From JAUVXJ01 sp964433755 (lineage in GTDB: Bacteria; Chloroflexota; Anaerolineae; UBA7937; B3-Chlor): a stretch of 64,000 nt of DNA. The notes under the pieces are model-generated. The model was not told where the DNA came from and did no database searches. It saw nothing but the letters and a program-made list of their open reading frames with translations. Within the stretch, counting starts at the first letter, position 1; every line of letters begins with the position of its first letter. Position numbers and translations under genes: made by a program. Positions 8,691 to 17,433 of the stretch are shown here, one piece after another. The stretch covers positions 1-64,000 of the forward strand of contig CAYSSR010000005.1 in assembly GCA_964433755.1 (NCBI GenBank), given 5' to 3'.

Positions 8691-9679
8691 AACCAAGGGA
8701 GCGTGTTCTCGCGGCGCTGGAGCACCGGGAGCCGGACCGGGTGCCTTTGTTCGAGGTCTGGCTCGACAACGCCGACCTGGCAACCGAGGTGGGTGGCGGG
8801 GACCTCCAGAGGACCTACGTGGAGCTGGACCTGGATTGCGTCCCCATCCACTATCAGGCCCCCCCTGGCAGCAACGCCTGGACCGAAGGCGTGGATGAGT
8901 GGGGGCGGGTGTGGAAGAAGGGCTGGTATGCGGGGGGCGTGGTGGAAACCGCAGCGGATCTGGAGCGGTACAGCCCTCCCATGGAGTACGTCCATGAACA
9001 CTTCGACGCCCGCCGGACGGAAGAGGCGAAGAAGAGGTATCCGGATCACTGCTTCTTCTTCGGCACCCACGTCGGACCGTTCACGGCGGCGTACATGGCT
9101 ATGGGCATGGAAAGCTTCTTCCCGGCGCTATACAGACGTCCGGAGTTCGTCCGCCAGGTGCTGGAGAACCGCACCGAGTACTGTATCGCTATACTCCGCA
9201 GGGCGACGGATTTGGGTGCGGAGGTGCTCGTCCTGGGGGAGGACGCTGCCTACAACCAGGGACCGATGGTCTCGTTGGACATGTGGCGCGAGTTCGTGTT
9301 GCCGCTGCACAGACGTATCGTGGACGAGGCCCAGGCCCCGCTGATCTGGCACAGCGATGGAGATGTGACCCCTCTGCTGCCTATGGCGGTCGAGGCGGGG
9401 TTCGTGGGGATGCACTCACTGGAGCCCGATTCCGGCGTGGACCTGGAAAAGGTCAAGCGTGACTTTGGGGAGAGGTTGGTTCTGGTGGGAAACGTGGAGG
9501 CGAGGGTGCTGTGTGACTCCGACCTCGACGCCGTGCGTGCAGAGGTGAGGCGCTGCGTGAGCCAGGGCGCGCCTGGAGGAGGCTACATGTTCTCCACGTG
9601 CAGCAGCGTCTTCGACGGAATGAATCTGGATGCAGTCAAGGAGATGTACCGGTACGCGGCGGAGATAGGAGCGTACTAG
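8687..9679 (+). CDS. Uroporphyrinogen decarboxylase-fold (URO-D family) protein
   Basis: A 330-residue TIM-barrel protein of the URO-D superfamily, the group that includes HemE and cobamide methyltransferases such as MtaA and CmuA. It starts with the usual KPRERVLAALEHREPDRVP. Near the end of the barrel it has WHSDGD, where corrinoid methyltransferases have HSCGN. The Cys that would help bind zinc is therefore Asp, so a classical zinc methyltransferase site looks altered. No heme operon surrounds it, and HemE function is unlikely. It overlaps argF by 4 nt and is followed 24 nt later by ridA. A methyl transfer or decarboxylation role inside the amino-acid operon is a guess. Confidence 0.75.
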   Translation: MKPRERVLAALEHREPDRVPLFEVWLDNADLATEVGGGDLQRTYVELDLDCVPIHYQAPPGSNAWTEGVDEWGRVWKKGWYAGGVVETAADLERYSPPMEYVHEHFDARRTEEAKKRYPDHCFFFGTHVGPFTAAYMAMGMESFFPALYRRPEFVRQVLENRTEYCIAILRRATDLGAEVLVLGEDAAYNQGPMVSLDMWREFVLPLHRRIVDEAQAPLIWHSDGDVTPLLPMAVEAGFVGMHSLEPDSGVDLEKVKRDFGERLVLVGNVEARVLCDSDLDAVRAEVRRCVSQGAPGGGYMFSTCSSVFDGMNLDAVKEMYRYAAEIGAY

Positions 9680-9703
9680 ACGACCATACCGAGGAGGTTG
9701 TTG

Positions 9704-10084
9704 ATGGATCGCAAGATCGTGGCCACGGACAAGGCGCCGGGTGCTGTAGGTCCTTATTCCCAGGGGGTGATCGCTGGGGACTTCGTCTACACGGCTGGAA
9801 TGCTGGGGCTCGATCCCGGCACGGGGGAACTGGTGAGCCCGGACGTCGGCGAACAGACCCGCCAGGCTCTGATGAACCTCAAGGGGATTCTAGAAGCGGC
9901 CGGAAGCTCGCTGGACAAGGCGGTGAAGCTCAGCGTGTTCCTCACGGACATCAACGACTTCGGCGAGATGAACGCTGCCTACGCCGAGTTCTTCCCGGCC
10001 GATGCGCCGGCGCGCAGCACGGTGGAGGTTGGCCCTCTGCCCAGGGGCGCTCTGGCGGAGATCGACGCGGTAGCTCTCAAGTAG
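9704..10084 (+). CDS. ridA: RidA family enamine/imine deaminase
   Basis: A small trimeric hydrolase of the RidA (YjgF/YER057c/UK114) family that clears reactive enamine and imine intermediates produced by PLP-dependent dehydratases. The family signature is present: TDKAPGAVGPYSQGV near the start, the NLKGILEAAGSSLDKAVK segment, and the conserved Arg in PARSTVEV. ATG 9704 lies 6 nt after GAGGAGG (9691-9697); TTG codons at 9698 and 9701 are less likely. It closes the run that starts at argF. The nearby pyrroline-5-carboxylate/ornithine enzymes would make imine intermediates, which fits its role. Confidence 0.9.
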   Translation: MDRKIVATDKAPGAVGPYSQGVIAGDFVYTAGMLGLDPGTGELVSPDVGEQTRQALMNLKGILEAAGSSLDKAVKLSVFLTDINDFGEMNAAYAEFFPADAPARSTVEVGPLPRGALAEIDAVALK

Positions 10085-10115
10085 ATGGTGATCGCCTTGA
10101 CCTGAGGGCGAGGCC

Positions 10116-10589
10116 TCAGGTGCTAGGCTTCAAGAAACCGGGTTGGGTCGAATCGTAGCGATCGCTGGCCTTGGGGTCGTCTGTCAGCGGGCCCACGTAC
10201 TTCTCGACGCCGTTTCGCTCCCAGTCTCCCGCCGCTCGGTGGGCGTTGACGTAGTTGGTCGGCATAGGATGGCTGCCTACGACCACGGGAAGGCCCACGT
10301 AGTTCTCGATGTACTGGATGAAGTCCTCCAGATAGGGACAGGGTGGATACCCGGCCAGGAAGCCCGACGCCAGGACGATCTCTTCCGCGCCGTACTTCTT
10401 CAGCTCGGCCGGGGCAAACTCCAGGCGTTCGCCGGGACATCCTCCGCAGGTGATGAACCCCACAACCTCGAGTGGTTCGTCTTTGGGGTACTTCCTGAAG
10501 ACGCCTGATCGCTCCTCGATAGCCATGAAGCACTTGCCGCCGGTGCACGTCCTGTTCCTGTCACAGATGATGATGCCAATCTTGCTCAT
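10116..10589 (-). CDS. CGGC-domain metal-binding protein
   Basis: A 157-residue protein with a CGGC domain: CGGCPG in the middle, an N-terminal CDRNRTCTGGKC cysteine cluster, and a second half with GYPPCPYLEDF. The many conserved cysteines suggest a bound metal or Fe-S cluster. Such proteins are found in anaerobes and their biochemical role is unknown. It is on the minus strand, 185 nt downstream of the glycyl radical enzyme and on the same strand, so it could be read from that operon, although the gap argues for its own promoter. Confidence 0.7.
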   Translation of the reverse strand: MSKIGIIICDRNRTCTGGKCFMAIEERSGVFRKYPKDEPLEVVGFITCGGCPGERLEFAPAELKKYGAEEIVLASGFLAGYPPCPYLEDFIQYIENYVGLPVVVGSHPMPTNYVNAHRAAGDWERNGVEKYVGPLTDDPKASDRYDSTQPGFLKPST

Positions 10590-10774
10590 TGAACCTCTCT
10601 CTTTTCGGATCTCCTCGTGGTAGAGTGCCGGTCAGTTATAGTCGGGCTGGCGAATAGAAGCAAGCCTGTGGCATCTGTGCGCCCTTCGGAATCTGGGGGA
10701 GCGGAGTGCGTCGAGAGCTTTCGCCGCGGTTGCCACCAGGGCTCCGGCCAGGACGTCTCACGCCGTCTGGTCGG

Positions 10775-13141
10775 TCATAAGGCCTGGTGGGCGGTGCGGG
10801 CGATGATCTCGTCTTGGAGCGCCTCGCCGAGGTCGCAGAAGTAGTCGCTATACCCCGCCACGCGGACGATGAGGTCCCGGTACTGCTCTGGGTGCTCTTG
10901 AGCAGCGCGCAGGGTGGCGGCGTCCACGACGTTGAACTGCACGTGGTGGCCGTCCAGGTTGAAGTAGGTGCGGATCAACTGGACGAACTTGTCCAGGCCC
11001 GTGTCGTCGGCTAGCAACTCCGGCGTGAACTTCTGGTTGAGCAAGGTGCCGCCGGTGCGGACGTGGTCCATCTTGGCGACCGACTTCAGCACCGCGGTAG
11101 GGCCTCGACGATCTGCCCCCTGCACCGGAGAGACGCCCTCCGAGAGGGGCTGCCACGCGCGGCGCCCGTCCGGGGTGGCTCCCACCACCGAGCCGAAGTA
11201 GATGTGCACGGTGGTGGGCAGCAGGTTGATGCGGTAGGTTCCTCCTCTGGTGTTGGGTCTGCCGTCTACCGCGTCGAAGAAGGCATCGAACAGGGCCACC
11301 ATCACCTGGTCGGCGTAGTCGTCGTCGTTGCCGTACTTCGGGGTCCTGTTCAGTAGCAGTTGGCGCAGCCGCTCGTGATCTGCGAAGTCTGCCCTCAGCG
11401 CCCCGAGCAACTCTTCCATGCCCAGGCCCTTCTGATCGAAGACGTGGTACTTGATCGCGGTGGCAGCGTCGGCTAGGCTGCCCAGTCCGACGCCCTGGAT
11501 GTAGGTGGTGTCGTAGCGGGCACCGCCATCGTGGTAGTCCTTGCCCGTGGCGATGCAGTCGTCGATGAGCAGGGAGAGGAACGGTGCGGGCATGTAGCCA
11601 GCGTAGAGCCGCTCGATGACGTTGTTGCCCTGCACCTTGATGTCCACGAAGTGCTGGAGTTGCTGCCGGTAGGCGGCTAGCAGGTCCTCGAAGGTGGCGA
11701 AGGCCGCCGGATCGCCGGTCTCCAACCCGATCTTCCGGCCGGTGCTTGGATCTAGGCCGTTGTTCAGCGTGACCTCGAAGATCTTGACCATGTTCAGGTA
11801 GCCGGTGAGGATGTAGGCCTCCTTGCCGAAGGCGCCGACTTCCACGCACCCGCTGGCCCCACCGTCCCGCGCGTCCTCGATGGACTTGCCCTGGCGAACC
11901 AGTTCCTGGACGATGAGGTCGGTGTTGAAGACCGACGGCTGGCCGAAGCCGGTGCGGATAATCTGTGCCGCCCTCTTGACGAACCTGTCCGGTCCCTTCT
12001 TGCTGACCTGGATGCAGGTGCTGGGCTGGACGAGGCGCATCTCTTCGATCACGTCCAGGATCAGGTAGGTTAGCTCGTTGACCCCATCGGAGCCATCTCG
12101 TTTCAGTCCGCCGGTGTTGATGGTAGCGAAGTCGGTGTAGGTGCCGCTCTCCTCCGCGGTGACGCCCACCTTGGGCGGGGCGGGCTGGTTGTTGAACTTG
12201 ACCCAGAAGCACTGGAGCAGCTCCTCCGCTTTCTCCCGGTCCAGAGTGCCCTCCTCCAGGCCCTTCTGGTAGAAGGGATAGAGATGCTGGTCTAGGCGCC
12301 CAGGGTTGAAGGAATCCCAGGTGTTGAGCTCGGTGGTCACGCCGAGGTGTACGAACCAGTAGTATTGCAGGGCCTCCCAGAAATCCCTCGGGGCGTGGGC
12401 CGGAACGCGCGAGCAGACCTCCGCGATGTGCTCGAGCTCCATCTTGCGATCTGGGTCTTTCTGATCCTTGGCCAACTCCAGAGCCTTCTCCGCGTGGCGC
12501 TGCGCGAAGCTGATGAGGGCGTTGGCGCACAGGCGCATCGCCAGCAACTCTTCCTTCTTGTGGTAGGCCTGGGGGTCGTGCAGGTAGTCCAGGTTCTCGA
12601 GGCTGCGCTGGATGTCACTCTTGAAGTCTTCGAGCCCTCGGTGGTAGATGTTGCCGTCGAGGACGGTGTGGCCGGGTGCCCGCTGCTCCATGAACTCCGT
12701 GAAGACCCCACACTCGTAGGCCGCTTTCCATTCCTCGGTCATCTCCCGGAAGATCAGGTCGCGCATGGACTTGCCCTGCCAGTAGGGAATGATGGTTTCC
12801 TCGTAGAGACGCCGGGCTTCGGGTGAGACGGCGAACGAAGTCTTCGGGCGAGTGTCGAGGATGTCCAGGTCCTCCAGACTGTGGCAGCACAACTCCGGGA
12901 AGGTAGGAGCTGCCTTGGGAGCGGGTCCCTTCTCCCCCACGATCAGCTCTCCATCGTTGATACAGATGGTCTTGTGCACCAGGAGGTGCTGGAAGGCCAA
13001 TGCGCGGCGAACGGGAGCGGAGACCAAGCCCAGCTCCTGCTGGTAGAACTCCGTCATCAGCAGCGCACGCTCGGCCGAGAGGGTGGGGACGGCGTCCAGG
13101 CTCTGCTGCCTCAACCGGGCCACCCGCTCACTCATAGGCAT
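10775..13141 (-). CDS. hypD: Glycyl radical enzyme, trans-4-hydroxy-L-proline dehydratase-like
   Basis: A 788-residue glycyl radical enzyme. Catalytic Cys432 lies in the dehydratase-type motif GCVEV, with Glu434 as the general base, and the radical Gly763 in RVAGYSDYF. As I recall it, C. difficile HypD is 789 residues long with Cys434, Glu436 and Gly765. Long segments also match my memory of that enzyme, for example MEQRAPGHTV, VTTELN.WD.F.PGRLDQHL and FNNQPAPPKVG. HypD removes water from trans-4-hydroxyproline to give pyrroline-5-carboxylate, in anaerobic cytosol. ATG 13141 follows GGAGG of the preceding gene, whose stop is 4 nt upstream. The nearby ornithine aminotransferase would use the product. 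One change, GCVEV instead of GCVET, leaves room for a related cyclic amino-acid substrate. Confidence 0.82.
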   Translation of the reverse strand: MPMSERVARLRQQSLDAVPTLSAERALLMTEFYQQELGLVSAPVRRALAFQHLLVHKTICINDGELIVGEKGPAPKAAPTFPELCCHSLEDLDILDTRPKTSFAVSPEARRLYEETIIPYWQGKSMRDLIFREMTEEWKAAYECGVFTEFMEQRAPGHTVLDGNIYHRGLEDFKSDIQRSLENLDYLHDPQAYHKKEELLAMRLCANALISFAQRHAEKALELAKDQKDPDRKMELEHIAEVCSRVPAHAPRDFWEALQYYWFVHLGVTTELNTWDSFNPGRLDQHLYPFYQKGLEEGTLDREKAEELLQCFWVKFNNQPAPPKVGVTAEESGTYTDFATINTGGLKRDGSDGVNELTYLILDVIEEMRLVQPSTCIQVSKKGPDRFVKRAAQIIRTGFGQPSVFNTDLIVQELVRQGKSIEDARDGGASGCVEVGAFGKEAYILTGYLNMVKIFEVTLNNGLDPSTGRKIGLETGDPAAFATFEDLLAAYRQQLQHFVDIKVQGNNVIERLYAGYMPAPFLSLLIDDCIATGKDYHDGGARYDTTYIQGVGLGSLADAATAIKYHVFDQKGLGMEELLGALRADFADHERLRQLLLNRTPKYGNDDDYADQVMVALFDAFFDAVDGRPNTRGGTYRINLLPTTVHIYFGSVVGATPDGRRAWQPLSEGVSPVQGADRRGPTAVLKSVAKMDHVRTGGTLLNQKFTPELLADDTGLDKFVQLIRTYFNLDGHHVQFNVVDAATLRAAQEHPEQYRDLIVRVAGYSDYFCDLGEALQDEIIARTAHQAL

Positions 13142-13145
13142 AGCT

Positions 13146-14051
13146 TCAACCTCCGATCTGTACCTGAAGGCCGAACTCACACAGGGTTCCGGCGATGGCG
13201 GCCAGGCGATCATCCGACGGTCGTTGCGTTCCTGGCAAGGGGAACTCCCTGCCGAGTCTCCGGTACTTGTGCATGGCGGTGTTGTGGTAGGGCAGGAGAT
13301 CCACCCGCATCAGGCTGGGAAGAGCGGCCGCCAGCTTTGCCGTGGCCTGAAGGTTGTCCTCGCCATCGTTCACGCCGGGGATGAGAGGCATACGGAGGAT
13401 GATGTTCTCGCCGTGCCGGGACAGGGCCCGGAGATTCTCGATGCTTGACCGGTTGGAGACGCCGGTGAAAGAGCGGTGCTTCTCGTCATCTATCAGCTTG
13501 AGGTCGTATAGGAACAGGTCGACGTACTCACGGATATCGTCCAGAGATTGCCAGTCCGAGTGCCCGCAGGTGTCCACAGCGGTGTGCATCCCCCGCTCCT
13601 TGCACGCTCGTAGCAGCAGGAGCAGGAACTCCGGCTGGAGGAGAGGCTCGCCGCCGGAGAAGGTGACGCCTCCCCCCGATTGGTCGTAAAAGGGGATGTC
13701 CCGCTCCACTTCAGCCAGGATCTCGGCGACCGACACCTTCCGTCCCACCATCTCGCGCGCGTCGGGGTAGCATACCTCCACGCATGCTCCGCAGTGGGAG
13801 CAGGCCTCGGGATCTGTAATCACGATGTCTCTGTCCCGCTGGATCGCCCCTTCGGGGCAGACCTGGATACACTCCCCGCAGCCGAGGCAGCGATCCGCGC
13901 GGTGGAGGAGTTGCGGTTCGGGATCCTGGCCCTCGGGGTTGTGGCACCACGAGCACTGGAGGGGACAGCCTTTGAGGAAGACGGTGGTACGGATGCCGGG
14001 ACCGTCGTGGATGGAGAACTTCTTCACGTCGAAGATGATGCCCGTGGTCAA
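13146..14051 (-). CDS. hypE: Glycyl radical enzyme activating enzyme (radical SAM)
   Basis: Radical SAM activase that puts the glycyl radical on the downstream enzyme. With TTG 14051 as start it has 301 residues, opening with the family-typical TTGIIFDVKKFSIHDGPGIR. The SAM-cluster cysteines are C29, C33 and C36 (CPLQCSWC). A ferredoxin-like insert follows with two CxxCxxCxxxC motifs (CLGCGECIQVC and CSHCGACVEVC), as in HypE, CutD and GlyRE-type activases. The GGE motif is in TFSGGEPLLQ. AAGGGG lies 8 nt before TTG 14051; an in-frame ATG at 14114 is the alternative. It is first in the operon with hypD, and the two genes are 4 nt apart. Confidence 0.87.
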   Translation of the reverse strand: MTTGIIFDVKKFSIHDGPGIRTTVFLKGCPLQCSWCHNPEGQDPEPQLLHRADRCLGCGECIQVCPEGAIQRDRDIVITDPEACSHCGACVEVCYPDAREMVGRKVSVAEILAEVERDIPFYDQSGGGVTFSGGEPLLQPEFLLLLLRACKERGMHTAVDTCGHSDWQSLDDIREYVDLFLYDLKLIDDEKHRSFTGVSNRSSIENLRALSRHGENIILRMPLIPGVNDGEDNLQATAKLAAALPSLMRVDLLPYHNTAMHKYRRLGREFPLPGTQRPSDDRLAAIAGTLCEFGLQVQIGG

Positions 14052-14172
14052 GAGTCTGGCCCCTTGTTGCCTGGCTGAAGGAAAGAGGATGTATCGACAA
14101 ACCTCGTTGGCCATTCCTGTGTGTGCATGGACGTTGGAGCATTCGACGCTAACAGGTGCCATTCTAGGTCAG

Positions 14173-14473
14173 TTCTGGAGAGGCGGCAAGGGCGGTGGTG
14201 CAGGGGCGGAATCACTGAATCCACTGATAGCACTGAGAGATAGTCTTCGGCCTCCGGTGGTTTGGCCTGCGGTGCGGCTGCGGGCGCAAGCAGTCTTGTA
14301 GGGGCGGGTCTCAGAGTCGCCCCTACTAGGTCGCTTCTGGAGTGGCGGCAAGGGCGGTGGTGCGGGGGTGATATCACTGAATCCACTGATAGGACTGAGA
14401 GATAGTCTTCGGCCTCCGGTGCCGGTGATGGTGCAAGTACTCTTGTAGGGGCGGGTCTCAGACCCGCCCCTAC
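14173..14473 (+). repeat. Two-copy intergenic repeat (162-bp offset), each copy with a GTAGGGGCGGGTCT palindrome
   Basis: The interval between hypE and rocD is filled by two related units starting at 14173 and 14335 (TTCTGGAG.GGCGGCAAGGGCGGTGGTGC, CACTGAATCCACTGATA, TAGTCTTCGGCCTCCGGTG). Each ends in an inverted repeat. The copy at 14445-14473 is perfect (14-bp arms GTAGGGGCGGGTCT around a single C); the copy at 14298-14326 has two mismatches. A similar half-preserved palindrome occurs at 54950. This is REP/MITE-like noncoding DNA. Confidence 0.8.
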
Positions 14474-14661
14474 GGGATCGATTCGGTGCTGCTGTGGCTT
14501 CTATCAGTGCAATCTCCTCACACCCCACGTCGAGAGGCTGGCAACCGGCCCATAGATGGCGTACACTTGGTCGTCACGAGCGGGTCGGGGAGCCTCGACC
14601 CGTTGTACTCGTGCAGTCTTTCTACTCGGCAGTGTTGGAGTTGTCAACGGTCGGAGGCGGC

Positions 14662-15864
14662 ATGGAGACGCAGGAATACGTGGACCTGGAGAACCGATAC
14701 AACGCCCAGAACTACAAGCCTCTGGACGTGATCCTGGAGCGGGGCGAGGGGGTGTGGGTCTGGGACGTGGAGGGCAAGCGGTACCTGGATTGCCTCAGCT
14801 CGTATTCGGCCCTCAATCAGGGCCACAACCATCCACGCATCCTCAAAGCTATGGAGGAACAGGCGGCCAAGCTCACCTTGACCGGCCGGGCCTTTCGTAA
14901 CGATCAGTTGCCGATGTTCGCCAAGGAGCTATGCGAGCTCACCGGCTACGAGATGATGTTGCCCATGAACACGGGCGCCGAGGCGGTGGAGACGGCCCTC
15001 AAGGCGGTGCGCAAGTGGGGCTACGAGGTCAAGGCGGTGCCCGATGGACGGGCGGAGGTCATCACCTGCGCCGGCAATTTCCACGGGCGGACCATCACCA
15101 TCGTAGGTTTTTCCACGGAGGAGCAGTACAAAGAGGGCTTCGGGCCCTTCACCCCAGGTTTCGCCACTGTGCCCTATGGCGATCCCGACGCCCTGGAGGC
15201 GGCCATCACACCATACACCGTGGCCTTCCTGGTGGAGCCGATCCAGGGTGAGGGCGGCGTCATCGTGCCGCCCCCAGGCTATCTGAGCAAGGCGCGAGAG
15301 ATCTGCGATCGCTACAGCATCCTCTTCGTGGCCGATGAGATCCAGACCGGTTTGGGTCGTACCGGGAAGCTCTTCGGGTGCGATTGGGAGGATGTCCGGC
15401 CCGACGTGGTGGTGATCGGCAAGGCGTTATCTGGCGGGTTCTATCCTGTCTCGGCGGTGCTGGCCGACCGTGCGGTGCTGGGGCTATTCAACCCCGGTGA
15501 TCACGGGTCGACCTTCGGCGGTAATCCCCTGGGCGCAGCCATCGCCCGCGAAGCGCTCAAGGTCTTGGTCGAGGAAGGACTGATCGAGAACGCGCGAGAG
15601 CAAGGGGAGTACCTGCTGGGGCGGTTACAGCGGGTGGAGAGCGAGCATGTCTTGGAGGTGCGCGGGCGCGGCTTGCTGACGGGGGTGGAACTCAAACGCG
15701 AGGCCGGGGGTGCCCGCCGTTTCGCAGAGGCCCTCAAGGATCGAGGCGTGCTGTGCAAGGAGACCCACGAGAACGTCCTCAGGTTCGCTCCGCCTCTGGT
15801 GATCAGTCGTGAGGAGCTGGACTGGGCGCTGGAGCGGATCGAAGCGGTACTCACCGACCTGTAA
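14662..15864 (+). CDS. rocD: Ornithine aminotransferase
   Basis: PLP-dependent class III aminotransferase (400 residues) that moves the delta-amino group of ornithine to 2-oxoglutarate, giving glutamate-5-semialdehyde/pyrroline-5-carboxylate and glutamate. The start region ENRYNAQNYKPLDVILERGEG and the LDCLSSYSALNQGH stretch are diagnostic for OAT. The cofactor Lys is K254 in IGKALSGGFYPVSAV, and the PLP-ring Asp is in ADEIQTGLGRTG. ATG 14662 is chosen because GGAGG lies 5 nt upstream and because the family usually begins a few residues before this motif; the 168 nt of open frame upstream is noncoding-like. It links the hydroxyproline dehydratase product to the argF reaction. Confidence 0.92.
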   Translation: METQEYVDLENRYNAQNYKPLDVILERGEGVWVWDVEGKRYLDCLSSYSALNQGHNHPRILKAMEEQAAKLTLTGRAFRNDQLPMFAKELCELTGYEMMLPMNTGAEAVETALKAVRKWGYEVKAVPDGRAEVITCAGNFHGRTITIVGFSTEEQYKEGFGPFTPGFATVPYGDPDALEAAITPYTVAFLVEPIQGEGGVIVPPPGYLSKAREICDRYSILFVADEIQTGLGRTGKLFGCDWEDVRPDVVVIGKALSGGFYPVSAVLADRAVLGLFNPGDHGSTFGGNPLGAAIAREALKVLVEEGLIENAREQGEYLLGRLQRVESEHVLEVRGRGLLTGVELKREAGGARRFAEALKDRGVLCKETHENVLRFAPPLVISREELDWALERIEAVLTDL

Positions 15865-15945
15865 CAACAGCGGGCATGATTCCTCGTGACGCGTCCTGGG
15901 GCCAGAGTACCTGGCCCTAAGTGACCAACCCCGGAGGGTTCTATC

Positions 15946-17160
15946 TTGAGCGACAATCCGAAGCATGACCTGGCCCATCTCGCGGAGCGGCAGACTCAGG
16001 CGATGATCTCGTTCTGCCAGCGCATCGTGCAGACCCCGAGCCTTCCGGGGGAGGAAGGCCAGGTCGCCGCTCTGGTACGGAGAGAGATGGAAGCCCTTGG
16101 CTACGACGACGTGTGGACGGACGAATGGGGCAACGGGGTGGGCTTGCTCCGTGGCGAGGGCGCGGGCCGTTCGGTGATGTTCAACGGGCACATGGACCAC
16201 GTAGACCCCGGTCGCGCCGACGAATGGACGCACCCGCCCTACGGCGGCCAGATCCAGAACGGCCGTCTGTGGGGCCGGGGCGTGGCCGACATGAAGGGGC
16301 CCCTGGCGGCCATGGTCCACGCCGTCGGGCTGCTAGCGCAGGAGGGCCTGCAACCGCCGGGAGACGTTTACGTGGCGGCAGTGGTCCAGGAGGAGGTGGG
16401 GGGCCTGGGGACCAGGAAGCTGGTCGAGTCAGTGCACCCCGACGTGGCTGTGGTGGGGGAAGCAACCAGGAACCAGCTCGCCCGAGGGCACAGAGGCAGG
16501 ATCGAGGTCGTGGTGCGGGTGTTTGGGAAAGCGGTGCATGCCAGCGTGCCTGACCAGGGTGTGAACCCCCACTACGTGATGGCACGCTTCCTCCAGCGGC
16601 TGGAGACCCTCTCTCTGGCGGAAGACGAAACGTTTGGCCGGTCCAGCGTAGCCCCCACCCTCTATCTCACCGACCAGCAAAGCAGCAATGTCATCCCCGG
16701 CGAGGCCAGAGTGCATCTGGACTGGCGCAACGTGCCCGGCGAGGGACCGGAGGAGGTCCTCGCTCAGCTCAGGCCGGTGCTGGAGGCCTGCCTCTCCGAG
16801 GTGCAGGGCAGCGAAGGTGACTTGACCCTGCATACCCGCGATCTGCGAACGTACACGGGGCGTACGGAGACCTTCCCCGCCATATTCCCCTCTTTCGGCT
16901 TGTCTGCGCAGCACTGGCTGGTGCAAAGAGGCCAGGAGGTCCTGGCCCGTGCTTTGTCTCGCCCCGTGGAGGTGGTGATCTGGCGCTTCGCCACCGACGG
17001 CGGGCACCTGATGGAGGCCGGGGTGCCCACCATCGGCTTTGGGCCTGCTGAGGCCGAGCAACTGCACGTCGTGGGCGAGAGCGTGCCGGTAGCCATGCTC
17101 CAGGAAGGGCTGCTGGGTTACGCCGCGCTGGCCCTCAAGCTGGGCCAGGAGAGCGGTTGA
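15946..17160 (+). CDS. M20 family amidohydrolase (YgeY/ArgE-like)
   Basis: A 404-residue M20 zinc peptidase or deacylase. Metal ligands and catalytic residues are visible in NGHMDHVDPG, WGRGVADMKGP and QEEVGGLG, with a later dimerisation domain and a C-terminal FATDGGHL and GFGPAEAEQLH pair. The overall pattern is closest to the YgeY/SsnA-linked branch (putative selenium-dependent purine or amino-acid metabolism) and to acetylornithine deacetylase/ArgE. Start is TTG 15946 with GGAGGG upstream. It lies 81 nt after rocD on the same strand, so a role in releasing ornithine or another amino acid for the pathway is plausible. The substrate is not defined by sequence. Confidence 0.8.
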   Translation: MSDNPKHDLAHLAERQTQAMISFCQRIVQTPSLPGEEGQVAALVRREMEALGYDDVWTDEWGNGVGLLRGEGAGRSVMFNGHMDHVDPGRADEWTHPPYGGQIQNGRLWGRGVADMKGPLAAMVHAVGLLAQEGLQPPGDVYVAAVVQEEVGGLGTRKLVESVHPDVAVVGEATRNQLARGHRGRIEVVVRVFGKAVHASVPDQGVNPHYVMARFLQRLETLSLAEDETFGRSSVAPTLYLTDQQSSNVIPGEARVHLDWRNVPGEGPEEVLAQLRPVLEACLSEVQGSEGDLTLHTRDLRTYTGRTETFPAIFPSFGLSAQHWLVQRGQEVLARALSRPVEVVIWRFATDGGHLMEAGVPTIGFGPAEAEQLHVVGESVPVAMLQEGLLGYAALALKLGQESG

Positions 17161-17433
17161 GCGCATACCAAGAACTCACTGCGCCGGGCGACCGGATGGC
17201 AGGGTGTGCTCAATGCGCTTGGCCTTGGCCCATGCCATTGTGTTGGTGATGGAGAGAACACCGCAACGAGGGCACGACGTGTTGGCCGCTCTGTTGAGTC
17301 ACGTGTTGTCATGGCCGAGGAAGTGAGCGGGCAGGCTAGCCCTACGCGGACGCGGTGGTTGCGGGAGAAGATGCCTACGTGAACGGGCATTGCCCACATG
17401 TTGCGTCGCACCAGGAAGGAGAGAGGAGCAGCC
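17161..17433 (+). other. Intergenic interval upstream of the OLD-like gene
   Basis: About 270 nt with no gene, terminator or clear promoter that I can defend. GGAAGGAGAGAGGAG at its end is the ribosome site of the next gene. Confidence 0.5.

Noticed and set aside
14173..14473. CRISPR array
   Set aside because: Only two units with an offset of 162 bp and diverged insides; no short spacers and no cas genes.
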